NCBI RefSeq assembly: GCF_030548295.1
Contig: NZ_JAUOSB010000022.1
Span: 1-46,463, forward strand
Origin: Wenyingzhuangia sp. 2_MG-2023
GTDB taxonomy: Bacteria; Bacteroidota; Bacteroidia; Flavobacteriales; Flavobacteriaceae
Reading direction: 5' to 3'
DNA: 46,463 nt
Shown here: one piece after another, positions 17,246 to 24,548 of the stretch
Numbering within the stretch: position 1 is the stretch's first letter
How the letters are laid out: every line of letters begins with the position of its first letter
Program-made: the position numbers and the translations under genes
Notes under the pieces: generated by a model
Databases searched by the model: none
Told to the model about the DNA's origin: nothing
The model's input: the letters and a program-made list of their open reading frames with translations, nothing else

Positions 17246-17253
17246 CAAAGATA
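17246..17253 (-). promoter_or_regulatory. Candidate -7 promoter box for the four-helix / DUF3817 pair
   Basis: TATCTTTG on the minus strand, 18 bp upstream of the ATG at 17227. A second similar box, TATCTTTA, lies about 11 bp further upstream. Confidence 0.5.
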
Positions 17254-17292
17254 AAGTAAAGATACTGTTTGGTATGTTTTTAGTGAAGAAAA

Positions 17293-17883
17293 TTATACTA
17301 ACGAGTGTAAATAATTATTAAGACCGTTTAAATAGGTTGTATACACAGTTGTATTGTCTTCTAATCTTCCCAGATTTCTTATACCCCAATAGCCAGAAAT
17401 CACAAAGATTGTTACCTGTTTTGTATTTGTTTCTTTGCTTACAAATCCTTTTTCAATACCTGAATTTAATGCATCGGTCATTACTTGGATCCATGTTTGG
17501 ATGATTTCGTTCAGGGCTTTGCTAAAATGAGTGTTCCAAGGAGTCATTTCTTGAGTAAAATTGGAAGCAGGACAACCATATTCTACCTTTAAAAAATCAT
17601 TTTCTAGTAAAAGGTGTTTCATTAAATTGTAGATGCCTTTCAAAGGATTTTCTTCTTTTTGAAGGTCTACAAAACTAGTTTGTAAAGTGGGTTTCATCAA
17701 TTCATTTATGATGGCCAATCCCATTTCTTCTTTGTTTCTAAAATGATAGTAAAAAGCACCTTTGGTTACTTGAGTAGTAGAAAGAATGTCTTCAATACTG
17801 GTGGTTTGATATCCTTTTGTATAGATCAAATCAAACCCTTTTTGTAAAATTGTTTGTCTTGTAGCTTCTGCTTTTTTCATCAT
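17293..17883 (-). CDS. TetR/AcrR family transcriptional regulator
   Basis: 196 aa from the first of two adjacent ATG codons (17883 or 17880). N-terminal TetR helix-turn-helix: TRQTILQKGFDLIYTKGYQTTSIEDIL…TKGAFYYHFRNKEEMGLAII (about residues 6-58). The C-terminal ligand domain resembles the TetR_C group with the ECxxxN-like GCPASNFTQEM stretch. It lies upstream of and on the same strand as the four-helix/DUF3817 pair, and downstream of the MFS exporter. Either could be its target. Candidate operator half-sites are seen at 17980-17995. Confidence 0.92.
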   Translation of the reverse strand: MMKKAEATRQTILQKGFDLIYTKGYQTTSIEDILSTTQVTKGAFYYHFRNKEEMGLAIINELMKPTLQTSFVDLQKEENPLKGIYNLMKHLLLENDFLKVEYGCPASNFTQEMTPWNTHFSKALNEIIQTWIQVMTDALNSGIEKGFVSKETNTKQVTIFVISGYWGIRNLGRLEDNTTVYTTYLNGLNNYLHSLV

Positions 17884-17979
17884 AATTATATTCAGCAAGG
17901 TCTTTTTGGTTCAAAGCTTTAATTTACAAGATTAGTGAATATAGAATAAACCTCTATAAAAATAACAATACTTTATATT

Positions 17980-17995
17980 TGACTGCTGTTGGTCA
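17980..17995. promoter_or_regulatory. Possible TetR-type operator
   Basis: TGAC-N8-GTCA inverted half-sites about 100 bp upstream of the tetR start, in the gap between it and the MFS stop. The symmetry is short, so this is only a candidate. Confidence 0.25.
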
Positions 17996-18142
17996 GATGT
18001 ATGTGTGGGTTTTAAGAATCACAATTAATTTATATTAAGGTGCTGAGAAATGCAAAAAGTATTAAAAGCTTAAAAGAAATCAATATCCATTAAAAATAGA
18101 TTTTTAGATGAATTCAATCAAGCTTTTAAAACGATGACAGTA

Positions 18143-19408
18143 CTAGAATGTAATAGAATTGTTTTTTAACGCAATTTCTTGTGGGTCAATATTTACGGTT
18201 TTTTTACTCTTTTGTTTGTTTAAATAGTTGCTTAAAGAGAATAACAAAAGCATGCAAAAACCTGCCAATAATGTGAAAATATACCAAGAGTTGCTAAAGC
18301 CTAAACCATCAACCATGTGCATACCTGCATTGTGTGCAAAAATATGTGCTACAGAAAAAGAGATAGAATAAAGTGCCATGTATTCTCCTTGGTTACCTTT
18401 TTTTGCTCTGTCTAAAGCAAATGCATTTGAAAATGGAAATGTAATCATTTCACCCAAACTCATTAGAAACATTCCTATAACTAAAACACCAACCCAAGAG
18501 CTAAGATTTAGAACCAATAGACTTAAGCCAAGGAGTAGGGTTCCAAATAGCATCAAGCCAGATTTTGTGAATTTTGTGGCTTCTAACCATTTGATCAATG
18601 GCATTTCTAATAGAAAAATAACAAAGCCATTAAAACCTAAGAGAATTCCAATTTCAAATTCTGTCAAATGATGAACATCTTTGTAGTACAGAGGCATTGT
18701 AGAAAAATATTGCAAGAATACAATTCCAAAAATCACCATAGCAATTAAAAATATAAAAAAAGCTCTGTCTTGGTAAGCAGAAGTTGGATTTTCTGTTTTT
18801 ACATCGTCCGAAACTTTGGCTTTTTTAGGATTTAAAATCTTGATAAGCAATATTGTTGCTAAAATACAAGTAACACCATCAACCCAAAACAAGCCTCCGT
18901 AACTTAATGTGGTAATGATGATACCTCCAATAGCTGGACCTGCAGAAAAACCAAGGTTGATTGCAAGCCTAATCAACGTAACAGACCTTGTTTTATTTTG
19001 TGGTTTGCTGTACGCACTAAGTGCAACAAACATTGCTGGACGAAACATATCTGCAACCAACATTACCAAAAATATACCGATGCAAAATCCTACAAAAGAG
19101 GTTAGAAATTGAAGTGCTATGAATAGAATTCCTGTAGAAATTAAGCTTCTAACCATTACTTTATAATAGCCTATTTTATCGGTCAATTGTCCGCCAAGCC
19201 AAGAACCAACCACAGAACCAAGGCCAAAAGCACTCATAATCCAGCCAATGTCTTTTAAGGTGAAATTAAGGTTTTGGGTTAAATAAAGTGATAGAAAAGG
19301 GATGACCATGGTTCCGGCTCTGTTGATCAACGTAATGAGTGCAAGCCACCACACCTCGTGCGATAGACCTTTAAAGGTGTTGATGTAATTGTGAAATAGC
19401 GTTTTCAT
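18143..19408 (-). CDS. MFS transporter, DHA1-like (drug/metabolite exporter)
   Basis: 421 aa, inner membrane, twelve predicted helices in two halves. The loop 2-3 motif A is GSWLGGQLTDKIGYYKVMV (about residues 69-87), with a typical GxxxGxxxGG-type motif SAGPAIGGIIITTLSYGGLFW in helix 5. It resembles the MdtH/YceL branch. It ends in a basic cytoplasmic tail. It is preceded by a 27-codon ORF and an intrinsic terminator (19534-19617 and 19476-19506), so its expression may be attenuated. A perfect TTCCTTA-CT-TAAGGAA inverted repeat (19425-19440) sits just upstream of the start codon. Substrate unknown. Confidence 0.9.
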   Translation of the reverse strand: MKTLFHNYINTFKGLSHEVWWLALITLINRAGTMVIPFLSLYLTQNLNFTLKDIGWIMSAFGLGSVVGSWLGGQLTDKIGYYKVMVRSLISTGILFIALQFLTSFVGFCIGIFLVMLVADMFRPAMFVALSAYSKPQNKTRSVTLIRLAINLGFSAGPAIGGIIITTLSYGGLFWVDGVTCILATILLIKILNPKKAKVSDDVKTENPTSAYQDRAFFIFLIAMVIFGIVFLQYFSTMPLYYKDVHHLTEFEIGILLGFNGFVIFLLEMPLIKWLEATKFTKSGLMLFGTLLLGLSLLVLNLSSWVGVLVIGMFLMSLGEMITFPFSNAFALDRAKKGNQGEYMALYSISFSVAHIFAHNAGMHMVDGLGFSNSWYIFTLLAGFCMLLLFSLSNYLNKQKSKKTVNIDPQEIALKNNSITF

Positions 19409-19424
19409 TTTAATGGTTTTTAAT

Positions 19425-19440
19425 TTCCTTACTTAAGGAA
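19425..19440 (-). promoter_or_regulatory. Inverted repeat at the MFS translation start region
   Basis: Perfect 7-bp arms, TTCCTTA and TAAGGAA, separated by CT, 16 nt upstream of the MFS ATG. In the mRNA this could fold and affect ribosome access, or it could be a DNA operator. The 2-base centre makes a stable RNA hairpin less likely. Confidence 0.35.
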
Positions 19441-19475
19441 CTTTTGAAAAAGTGTTTTGTTAAAAATTGGTTAAA

Positions 19476-19506
19476 AAAAAAGTCCGACTGTGAAGTCGGA
19501 CTTTTT
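19476..19506 (-). terminator. Intrinsic terminator between the small ORF and the MFS gene
   Basis: A 13-bp perfect stem (AAAAAGTCCGACT / AGTCGGACTTTTT) has an A/T run on both sides, with T8 on the minus-strand exit. It begins 27 bp after the 27-codon ORF and 67 bp before the MFS gene, all on the minus strand. It either ends an independent small transcript or works as an attenuator for the exporter. Confidence 0.85.
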
Positions 19507-19533
19507 AAATATTGGTAATAATATATTTTTACA

Positions 19534-19617
19534 TCATCGCAATACATAGCAAGCCCAACCTGTTCTCTTAGAACGAGAGGTACATAACTTTCTATAAATA
19601 GTGACGTTGGTTAACAT
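19534..19617 (-). CDS. 27-codon small ORF upstream of the MFS exporter (putative leader peptide)
   Basis: ATG…TGA, 27 residues, strongly basic, with two Cys, one Trp and a C-terminal GWACYVLR. It is framed by a TACATTTG promoter box 20 bp upstream and a perfect intrinsic terminator 27 bp downstream. This gives a short mRNA with a leader of only about 15 nt. Residues 15-18 are R-S-K-R, containing the +X+ pattern known from macrolide-dependent ribosome arrest in leader peptides. A drug-sensing leader for the exporter is therefore plausible but unproven. I saw no obvious anti-terminator pairing, so an independent small protein or sRNA is the alternative. Confidence 0.5.
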   Translation of the reverse strand: MLTNVTIYRKLCTSRSKRTGWACYVLR

Positions 19618-19636
19618 TGCTGTTTTAAATTTTTTT

Positions 19637-19644
19637 CAAATGTA
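19637..19644 (-). promoter_or_regulatory. Candidate -7 promoter box for the 27-codon ORF
   Basis: TACATTTG on the minus strand matches TAnnTTTG. The ORF start codon is 20 bp downstream. Confidence 0.5.
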
Positions 19645-19719
19645 TTTAAAATTATCCTAAGTTGCTTTCTAAAACTTTAATAATTTAGAAATGAGCATGT
19701 AAAATTAGTTTGTCAAAAA

Positions 19720-19744
19720 AAAACTGCCTTTTTGAGACAGTTTT
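19720..19744 (-). terminator. Intrinsic terminator after the 19795-20274 gene
   Basis: Stem AAAACTG/CAGTTTT with extra pairing toward the loop is followed on the minus strand by a T9 run. It lies about 50 bp past the stop of the minus-strand gene ending at 19795. Confidence 0.7.
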
Positions 19745-19794
19745 AGAGTTACTTTACAAATTTAAATTTTGTTGATGAATAGCGGTTATCGCAA

Positions 19795-20274
19795 TTATTC
19801 GTTTTTGGACAACTGTTTTTGAATCAAATTGTTCCATTGTTCAATAGACTGTAGTTCTCCACTTAACTGGTAGCTCAAATCAAAGCTATAGAATTCTAAA
19901 AGAAAGCTAGGTTTGTTTTTGTCTGTAGAAATCAGTTCTAGGTCAAGTCTATCTATTATGTTGTTGTTGCTAATAATTTTGTTGCTGCTAGAAACGTTAC
20001 AGTTTTTAATGGTAGAGAGATCAATATATTGTTGTTTTGGTCCCTCATTTGTGTTTAATTGAAAGAATAAAAAATTCTTAGTAGTATCTATCCCAATGGC
20101 GTATGCTCCACAAAGTTCATGTTGGGTTAGTTGACAATGTTGTTGTTCTGCTAAATTTTTTATAGCGTTTAACAATTGTTTTTCTTTCTTTTTCTTGTTT
20201 TTATTTGTTAAAACAAACGGCATTGCTGCTGCCGTAACGCATACAATTCCTACGATTGCTGTTCCTAAATCCAT
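19795..20274 (-). CDS. Hypothetical single-pass membrane protein
   Basis: 159 aa from the ATG at 20274 (MDLGTAIVG); the longer frame lacks a membrane-compatible start. One N-terminal helix (about residues 4-22, GTAIVGIVCVTAAAMPFVL) is followed by a very basic stop-transfer (NKNKKKKEK) and a cytoplasmic domain of about 125 residues. A Cys-Gln-Leu stretch and several Cys are present. No family recognised. It belongs to a same-strand group with the 20379-20747 gene, 104 bp upstream. Confidence 0.6.
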   Translation of the reverse strand: MDLGTAIVGIVCVTAAAMPFVLTNKNKKKKEKQLLNAIKNLAEQQHCQLTQHELCGAYAIGIDTTKNFLFFQLNTNEGPKQQYIDLSTIKNCNVSSSNKIISNNNIIDRLDLELISTDKNKPSFLLEFYSFDLSYQLSGELQSIEQWNNLIQKQLSKNE

Positions 20275-20378
20275 GTTTAAGGTGTTTGAATTTTGATATA
20301 CTAGTTGTTTACGATGTGAAAAATCACAACGCATAAAATCGTTTTTAAGACTAAAAAATTAGTTTTGAAACAATAGTA

Positions 20379-20747
20379 TTACCAAAAATTATGGAAAGGA
20401 AAAATGAGGTCAGATTTTCGATACCTGACCAATATGGTTTTTAAATAGTTGTTGTATTGTTTGAATTTTGCACCAAAATGCAATTCTAAACAAGGAAAAA
20501 CAGCCCAAAAATCATTTAAATTAGAATTGAAATTGGGAGTAGCATATTCTGTGATTACAGAAAAAGCTGTTTCAGTATTTGTAGTGTAAAAGCAAAGAGC
20601 GTTAGAAAGAGCAGAAAATTGTTTTTCTTGTTTTTCTTCTTCAATAAAATTCTTAGGAACAACTGTTTTTTGCACAGACAAACCTATACTCAAACAATAA
20701 ATTGAGATCAGAAATAAGATACTGAATAGGTTGCTTTGCTTTTTCAA
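20379..20747 (-). CDS. Hypothetical small exported or membrane protein (TTG start)
   Basis: 122 aa. There is no ATG anywhere in the frame. The only sensible start is TTG at 20747, giving MKKQSN and a hydrophobic signal or anchor (LFSILFLISIYCLSIGLSV). The C-terminal region ends in YRKSDLIFPFHNFW, an aromatic-rich tail that feels family-like, but I cannot name the family. Upstream of it is about 240 bp without a gene. Confidence 0.5.
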   Translation of the reverse strand: MKKQSNLFSILFLISIYCLSIGLSVQKTVVPKNFIEEEKQEKQFSALSNALCFYTTNTETAFSVITEYATPNFNSNLNDFWAVFPCLELHFGAKFKQYNNYLKTILVRYRKSDLIFPFHNFW

Positions 20748-20986
20748 TTTTAGATTTTTGTTACTTTAATCTTTGGATACTTAAAATCAGACTTTTTTTA
20801 TAAAAGTGCAAAGGCAAAAATAATGAAATGCAAAGATTTTTAGTGAAAAAAAATGTTGAATTTTAGAAATCTTATTTCATGTCAAACAGTCTATAGAATA
20901 TGTTCAAATTGCGTATAATAATGGACTTTAAAAAACATGTAAGTTGCCACCATCAAATAAAAATAGGCAGATGGGCATTTCTGTCA

Positions 20987-21430
20987 TCAATTCTCATAAT
21001 TTATACCATTCATTTTTAATTTCGCTTTTCCTGTTACAAAAAGAGGATATTCAAGCTCAATATCTACTATATTATCATCAATTTCAAATGTTGTTTCAGT
21101 TTTTAGTCTATCTTTTCCTACATAATGAAAATAAGTAACTAATTTATAATTACCGTTATCAAGTTTAAAATTATTGACAGTCAGCCATTTGTATTCTTTT
21201 TTATCAACAAGTTTTCCTCTGGTTAATTGATTGTCAGAATCATCATAGATTTCAATAGTTGTTGTATTGCTTCCTAAAGGCCTAGGGGCTTCATTTATTG
21301 TTATCTGTATTCCTTGAGATATCTTGGAGGTTCTGTTGTCAACTAATTGAATTTTTTTAGGTGAAATGACAACACAAGAATTACAAAATATGAAAATTGA
21401 TAGTAGAAATAGATTTTTCAAATGATTCAT
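20987..21430 (-). CDS. Hypothetical lipoprotein
   Basis: 147 aa from the ATG at 21430 (MNHLKNLFLLS); a TTG five codons earlier is less likely. Lipoprotein signal with lipobox-like FCNSC (Cys19), then a beta-sandwich-looking domain (GIQITINEAPRPLG…NTTTIEIYDD, YKLVTYFHYVG) and a short C-terminus. No family recognised. It lies downstream of the YdeI-like gene on the same strand with a 45-bp gap, and within the AT-rich accessory stretch. Confidence 0.62.
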   Translation of the reverse strand: MNHLKNLFLLSIFIFCNSCVVISPKKIQLVDNRTSKISQGIQITINEAPRPLGSNTTTIEIYDDSDNQLTRGKLVDKKEYKWLTVNNFKLDNGNYKLVTYFHYVGKDRLKTETTFEIDDNIVDIELEYPLFVTGKAKLKMNGINYEN

Positions 21431-21475
21431 TTTTAATTGGATCAATGGTTTTGAGTCGTATTGTTGTAAGGTTTT

Positions 21476-22051
21476 TTATCTAAATTGTTTAGGTTTCAAA
21501 TTGTTGCTTGCATTTTCAACAATTTCTAGAATTCTTTTTTGTCGTGTTTCTTTTCTTTTGGCAGAAACAATCCAGTACAATAAGATTTTTTTAGCTGAAT
21601 TGCTCAGACTATTAAAAAACTCCATAGAACCTTTGTAATTCAAGAACTCTTCATGTAAATCGGTTGGTATTACAAGAGCTTCAACTTCATCTAAAATTGT
21701 CCAAGAACCATTTTCTTTGGCAATTTCAATGCTTTTGTAACCTTCTTCTCTCATAAGTCCTTGTTCAATTAAGGTTTTTACTTTTTCCTTATTTACCTTT
21801 GACCAATTACTTTTTGCTTTTCTTTTGGAGAAGTATTGTCTGTACTTTTCGTTGTCTATTGTTTTTTTGGTACTATCAATCCAACCAAAACAAAGTGCTT
21901 CATCAACGGATTCACTCCAACTCAAATTAACATTAGCGGAGCTTTTCTTGTAAAAAATAACCCAAACGGATTCTTTATTTGTGTGATTCAATTCAAGCCA
22001 TTCTCTCCAGTCTTGCTGGTTAGAAGGACAATAATCTTCTGCATCTTTCAT
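21476..22051 (-). CDS. YdeI/OmpD-associated (OmdA) family protein
   Basis: 191 aa, cytoplasmic. The N-terminal WREWLELNHTNKESVWVIFYKK, the core SWSESVDEALCFGWIDSTKK (about residues 39-58) with YFSKRKAKSNWSKVNK, and the C-terminal helical FFNSLSNSAKKILLYWI…KRKETRQKRI are hallmarks of this family. Members are linked to bacteriocin or cationic peptide protection and polymyxin responses, but the biochemical activity is unknown. The gene directly follows the dispersed repeat at 22062-22131, which separates it from the DUF4435 gene. Confidence 0.88.
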   Translation of the reverse strand: MKDAEDYCPSNQQDWREWLELNHTNKESVWVIFYKKSSANVNLSWSESVDEALCFGWIDSTKKTIDNEKYRQYFSKRKAKSNWSKVNKEKVKTLIEQGLMREEGYKSIEIAKENGSWTILDEVEALVIPTDLHEEFLNYKGSMEFFNSLSNSAKKILLYWIVSAKRKETRQKRILEIVENASNNLKPKQFR

Positions 22052-22061
22052 TTTTTCTACT

Positions 22062-22131
22062 CGGTCATTTCCTAAATATACACAAACTTTTGAGGAAGTA
22101 CTAAATCCGTATTAAGTGGAGGTGTTAGGCA
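22062..22131 (-). repeat. Dispersed attC-like repeat, copy B
   Basis: A ~70-bp gene-free segment lies between the DUF4435 stop (22139) and the YdeI-like start. It aligns end to end with 44680-44753, sharing blocks such as TAAATATA, TGAG.AAG.AC.AAA, ATTAA and a terminal TGTT(A)GGC. Its end carries GTTAGGC, matching the integron attC core pattern GTTRRRY. Located at the 3' end of the ATPase/DUF4435 module. Confidence 0.6.
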
Positions 22132-22138
22132 ATAGTTA

Positions 22139-22918
22139 TTATTTAAAGAAATTTAAAATTTGATTCTTTCGTAGATTTAAATTTTTTGAATGATCAGTTC
22201 CACTAGTTGTAGTTTTAAAAATTAAATCAAAAAGCTGATCAGTACTATATTTAACTTCATTTTTCTTCCTTTGTTGGAATATTTTCTCGAAAATTTGAAA
22301 TAAGAATTTACCTCTTAAATGAGTCTGATAATTATCTTTTACCATTTGTTCTAATTCAATTTTAGCTTTTTTTACTTTTCTCTTTTCAATAAATTTTTCA
22401 GTGAATATAGTTGATTTTTTTTCCATGACTTGGTGATTTAGAATTGTAACTTCGGAGAATTTACAATCACTAACGTCTTTGTTTAGATACTTTTCAATCT
22501 CGTAAGAAAACCATTCACAAATATTATTGAGAATTTCTTTTTTAGTGTTAATTTCCTCGGGTGTTAAAAGTGAGTTTAAGAAGTTAATACCATCTTGATA
22601 TAATTCATTTTCAATTGAGTAGCCATTAGTTGTAATAAGGTCAGTATTGGTCGTTTTATCTTCTTCAAATATCCATAAATCAGAATCACATATAAAAAGT
22701 AAATCAGACTCGATTTTATCTTTTGACTCATAAACTTTCAATAAAGCTGTTCTACCATTGCATGGTAGAATATTGATATCTAAGTCATCTATTTGATTTT
22801 CAATTTGATTATATATTGATAAATCGTCTTTACCTTCTATTAAAACAGTTTTTAAACTACTTTTTTTAAGAGTAGCGATTATTATTTCTGGAGTTAAAGG
22901 TGTTTTTCTTTTAGCCAT
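22139..22918 (-). CDS. DUF4435 TOPRIM-like protein (AriB-like effector)
   Basis: 259 aa, cytoplasmic. DUF4435 features: VLIEGKDDLSIY (candidate catalytic Glu28 of a TOPRIM fold), LPCNGRTALLKV (about 51-62), FICDSDLWIF (Asp78/Asp80, the TOPRIM DxD) and NGYSIENEL (about 98-106), followed by a helical C-terminal half. In PARIS defence the DUF4435 partner AriB is a TOPRIM nuclease held and released by the ATPase AriA. That system is known to cleave host tRNA on phage signals. Here the start codon overlaps the ATPase stop by one base (TAATG), so the two are coupled. All candidate acidic residues are intact, unlike the ATPase frame. Confidence 0.82.
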   Translation of the reverse strand: MAKRKTPLTPEIIIATLKKSSLKTVLIEGKDDLSIYNQIENQIDDLDINILPCNGRTALLKVYESKDKIESDLLFICDSDLWIFEEDKTTNTDLITTNGYSIENELYQDGINFLNSLLTPEEINTKKEILNNICEWFSYEIEKYLNKDVSDCKFSEVTILNHQVMEKKSTIFTEKFIEKRKVKKAKIELEQMVKDNYQTHLRGKFLFQIFEKIFQQRKKNEVKYSTDQLFDLIFKTTTSGTDHSKNLNLRKNQILNFFK

Positions 22919-23983
22919 TAATTATTTCCTTTGTCTTCATTAATAATAATTTCTTTACTTTCATATTTTGAGTAAATAAACGGTGAGTGTGTAGCTATTA
23001 TAAATTGATTATCTTTTTTTTGTTTAAGGAGTGTAGGGAAAAGTAGTCTTTGCCAATCAGTATGTAGACTTAACTCTGGTTCATCTATGAATATTACTGA
23101 ATTATCGAAGAAAAAATTATAGCATAAAAAACTTAACATTTGTTTTTCACCAGCGGATAATTTATTAGATAGAATAGCTTCTTTGGCTTGACCTAATTCT
23201 AAGTTACCAGAGATTTTAATTGATTTTTCTTTAAAAATCTATTAAATTTGATAAAACTAGAAAAGGTCTTAGAATCTTAAATTTTTCTCCATCATTTTCT
23301 TTTACAATTTTTCGAATTCGTTCTAATGATTCTTTTTCTTTAGTATCACTATTAGCAACTATATTTAGAATATTTCTTGATTGATTGGCTTCTAATTTAC
23401 GTATCTTTTCTGAAATATCGGCATATTTATTACTCAATAAGTAATCAATATCTTCGGTAGATAATGAGGCTATAAATTTGTGATTGCTACTTGTAGAGAG
23501 ATTATCAGATATTGTATCAAGTGCTTCTCTCAATTGATTCCTTCTAAATCGTCGTCTATTTTGAGTGTTAGAATCTACACCAAACCCACCTTCTATTCTT
23601 CTAAATGTAGGAAAGAATAGTGAACCTTCTCTAGTATTATAGCTGTTAGGTAAATTCTCAAATTGACTAAAGGGTATTTCTTCTTTAATTTCTAATTCCG
23701 ATCTTTCACTTATAACTGAGAAATGAATAATTTTTTCTTGTTTTTCATTTTCTTTTAAAACTATAGTAATTTTACCTCCTTCTTTGTATTTTATTTCCGC
23801 ATATTCGAAGTACATTTCTTCAAAAATTTTATCGAAATTACCACTTACCATAAACCATAAAAGTTTTAGTAGAGTGGTTTTCCCGCAACCATTTTTTCCA
23901 GTAAGAATGTTTAAATCTTCATTGAATTCATAATAGCCACTAATTTTATTGTTTAAATTCTTTACTTCAAATGATTGTATCAT
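22918..23983 (-). pseudogene. ABC/AAA15-type ATPase (AriA-like), frame interrupted by a 1-nt shift
   Basis: Two frames together encode one RecF/SMC-like ATPase of about 354 aa. The first (23983-23231, 250 aa) has Walker A GKNGCGKT (residues 29-36). The second frame holds the signature LSAGEKQM, Walker B SVIFIDEPELSLH and switch FIIATHSPF. They are joined by a +1 shift at 23231-23240, where the mRNA reads GAU-UUU-UAA-A. Without the shift the product lacks the signature and Walker B and would be dead. Possible explanations are a sequencing indel in a homopolymer, true inactivation, or +1 slippage of tRNA-Phe at UUU before the UAA stop. Overlaps the DUF4435 start by one base. Confidence 0.82.
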
Positions 23984-24000
23984 AGGTGTTTTTTTAAATT

Positions 24001-24060
24001 TTTGGCAACTTATTATATACTTACTAAAAATAATGCCATCCTATAAAAATTAACGGACAA
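24001..24060 (-). repeat. Possible third, weaker copy of the dispersed repeat
   Basis: Gene-free sequence just upstream of the ATPase. Its left end, TTTGGCAACTTATTATATA, matches the corresponding 19 bp of copy A (44679 onward) at about 16 positions, and its right end is TTAACGGACAACACC. The middle does not align well, so this is tentative. Confidence 0.3.
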
Positions 24061-24200
24061 CACCGCTTTACAAGTACTTTTATCAGTTCTAAAAGTATTG
24101 TTTTTTAGTCAGTAATAAATACTGTTTTTATAAAAAAGCTAAGAAATGTTAATTAAGAAAAGAAGAGATAGGTCTTAGAAACTATAGAGAATGTTATAAA

Positions 24201-24239
24201 AACCAAAAACTGCCACATACTATGTGGCAGTTTTTGGTT
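24201..24239 (-). terminator. Long perfect hairpin terminator
   Basis: Nineteen-bp perfect inverted repeat (arms beginning AACCAAAAACTGCC and ending GGCAGTTTTTGGTT) around a single central base. It lies 19 bp past the stop of the minus-strand 61-aa gene, with a T run on the exit side. Confidence 0.85.
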
Positions 24240-24257
24240 GCAATGCAGTAAAATTAA

Positions 24258-24443
24258 TTACTTGTTTTCGCAATCTTCGGGCATTTTTCCACAAAATCCA
24301 CAAGGTTCTCCAGAATCGTTAAAATTGCTGTTTTGACTGGCACAAGTACCTGCAAATTTTCCGTCTTTTTTTCCCCATATTTTAATGGCAATTCCTGCAA
24401 ATGCCAAAGCTAACAATCCAAATGAAATGATAAATAGTTTCAT
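24258..24443 (-). CDS. Small membrane protein with Cys-rich C-terminus
   Basis: 61 aa. A single N-terminal helix (about residues 2-24, LFIISFGLLALAFAGIAIKIW) precedes a short tail with the pattern KFAGTCASQN…GEPCGFCGKMPEDC. I recall this pattern from a conserved small Bacteroidota family annotated only as membrane or secreted protein. Four Cys in the tail could bind a metal or form disulfides. It is divergent from the YHYH operon, with a clean TATCTTTG box upstream and a strong terminator. The neighbourhood with SCO1 hints at metal or redox biology, but this is inference. Confidence 0.8.
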   Translation of the reverse strand: MKLFIISFGLLALAFAGIAIKIWGKKDGKFAGTCASQNSNFNDSGEPCGFCGKMPEDCENK

Positions 24444-24466
24444 ATAAATATTTTTGTAACTTAGAA

Positions 24467-24474
24467 CAAAGATA
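24467..24474 (-). promoter_or_regulatory. Candidate -7 promoter box for the 61-aa membrane protein gene
   Basis: TATCTTTG on the minus strand, 23 bp upstream of the ATG at 24443. Confidence 0.5.
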
Positions 24475-24548
24475 TCAAATTTTTTCTAGGGTAGGGTTTT
24501 TGTGTTCAAGCATGTTTTAAATTTACCAACCTCATAAAATTATAGCGC

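Noticed and set aside
22139-23983. OLD/Gabija or Septu defence system
   Set aside because: The small protein is DUF4435-like, not a UvrD helicase or HNH nuclease, so the PARIS-like reading fits better.
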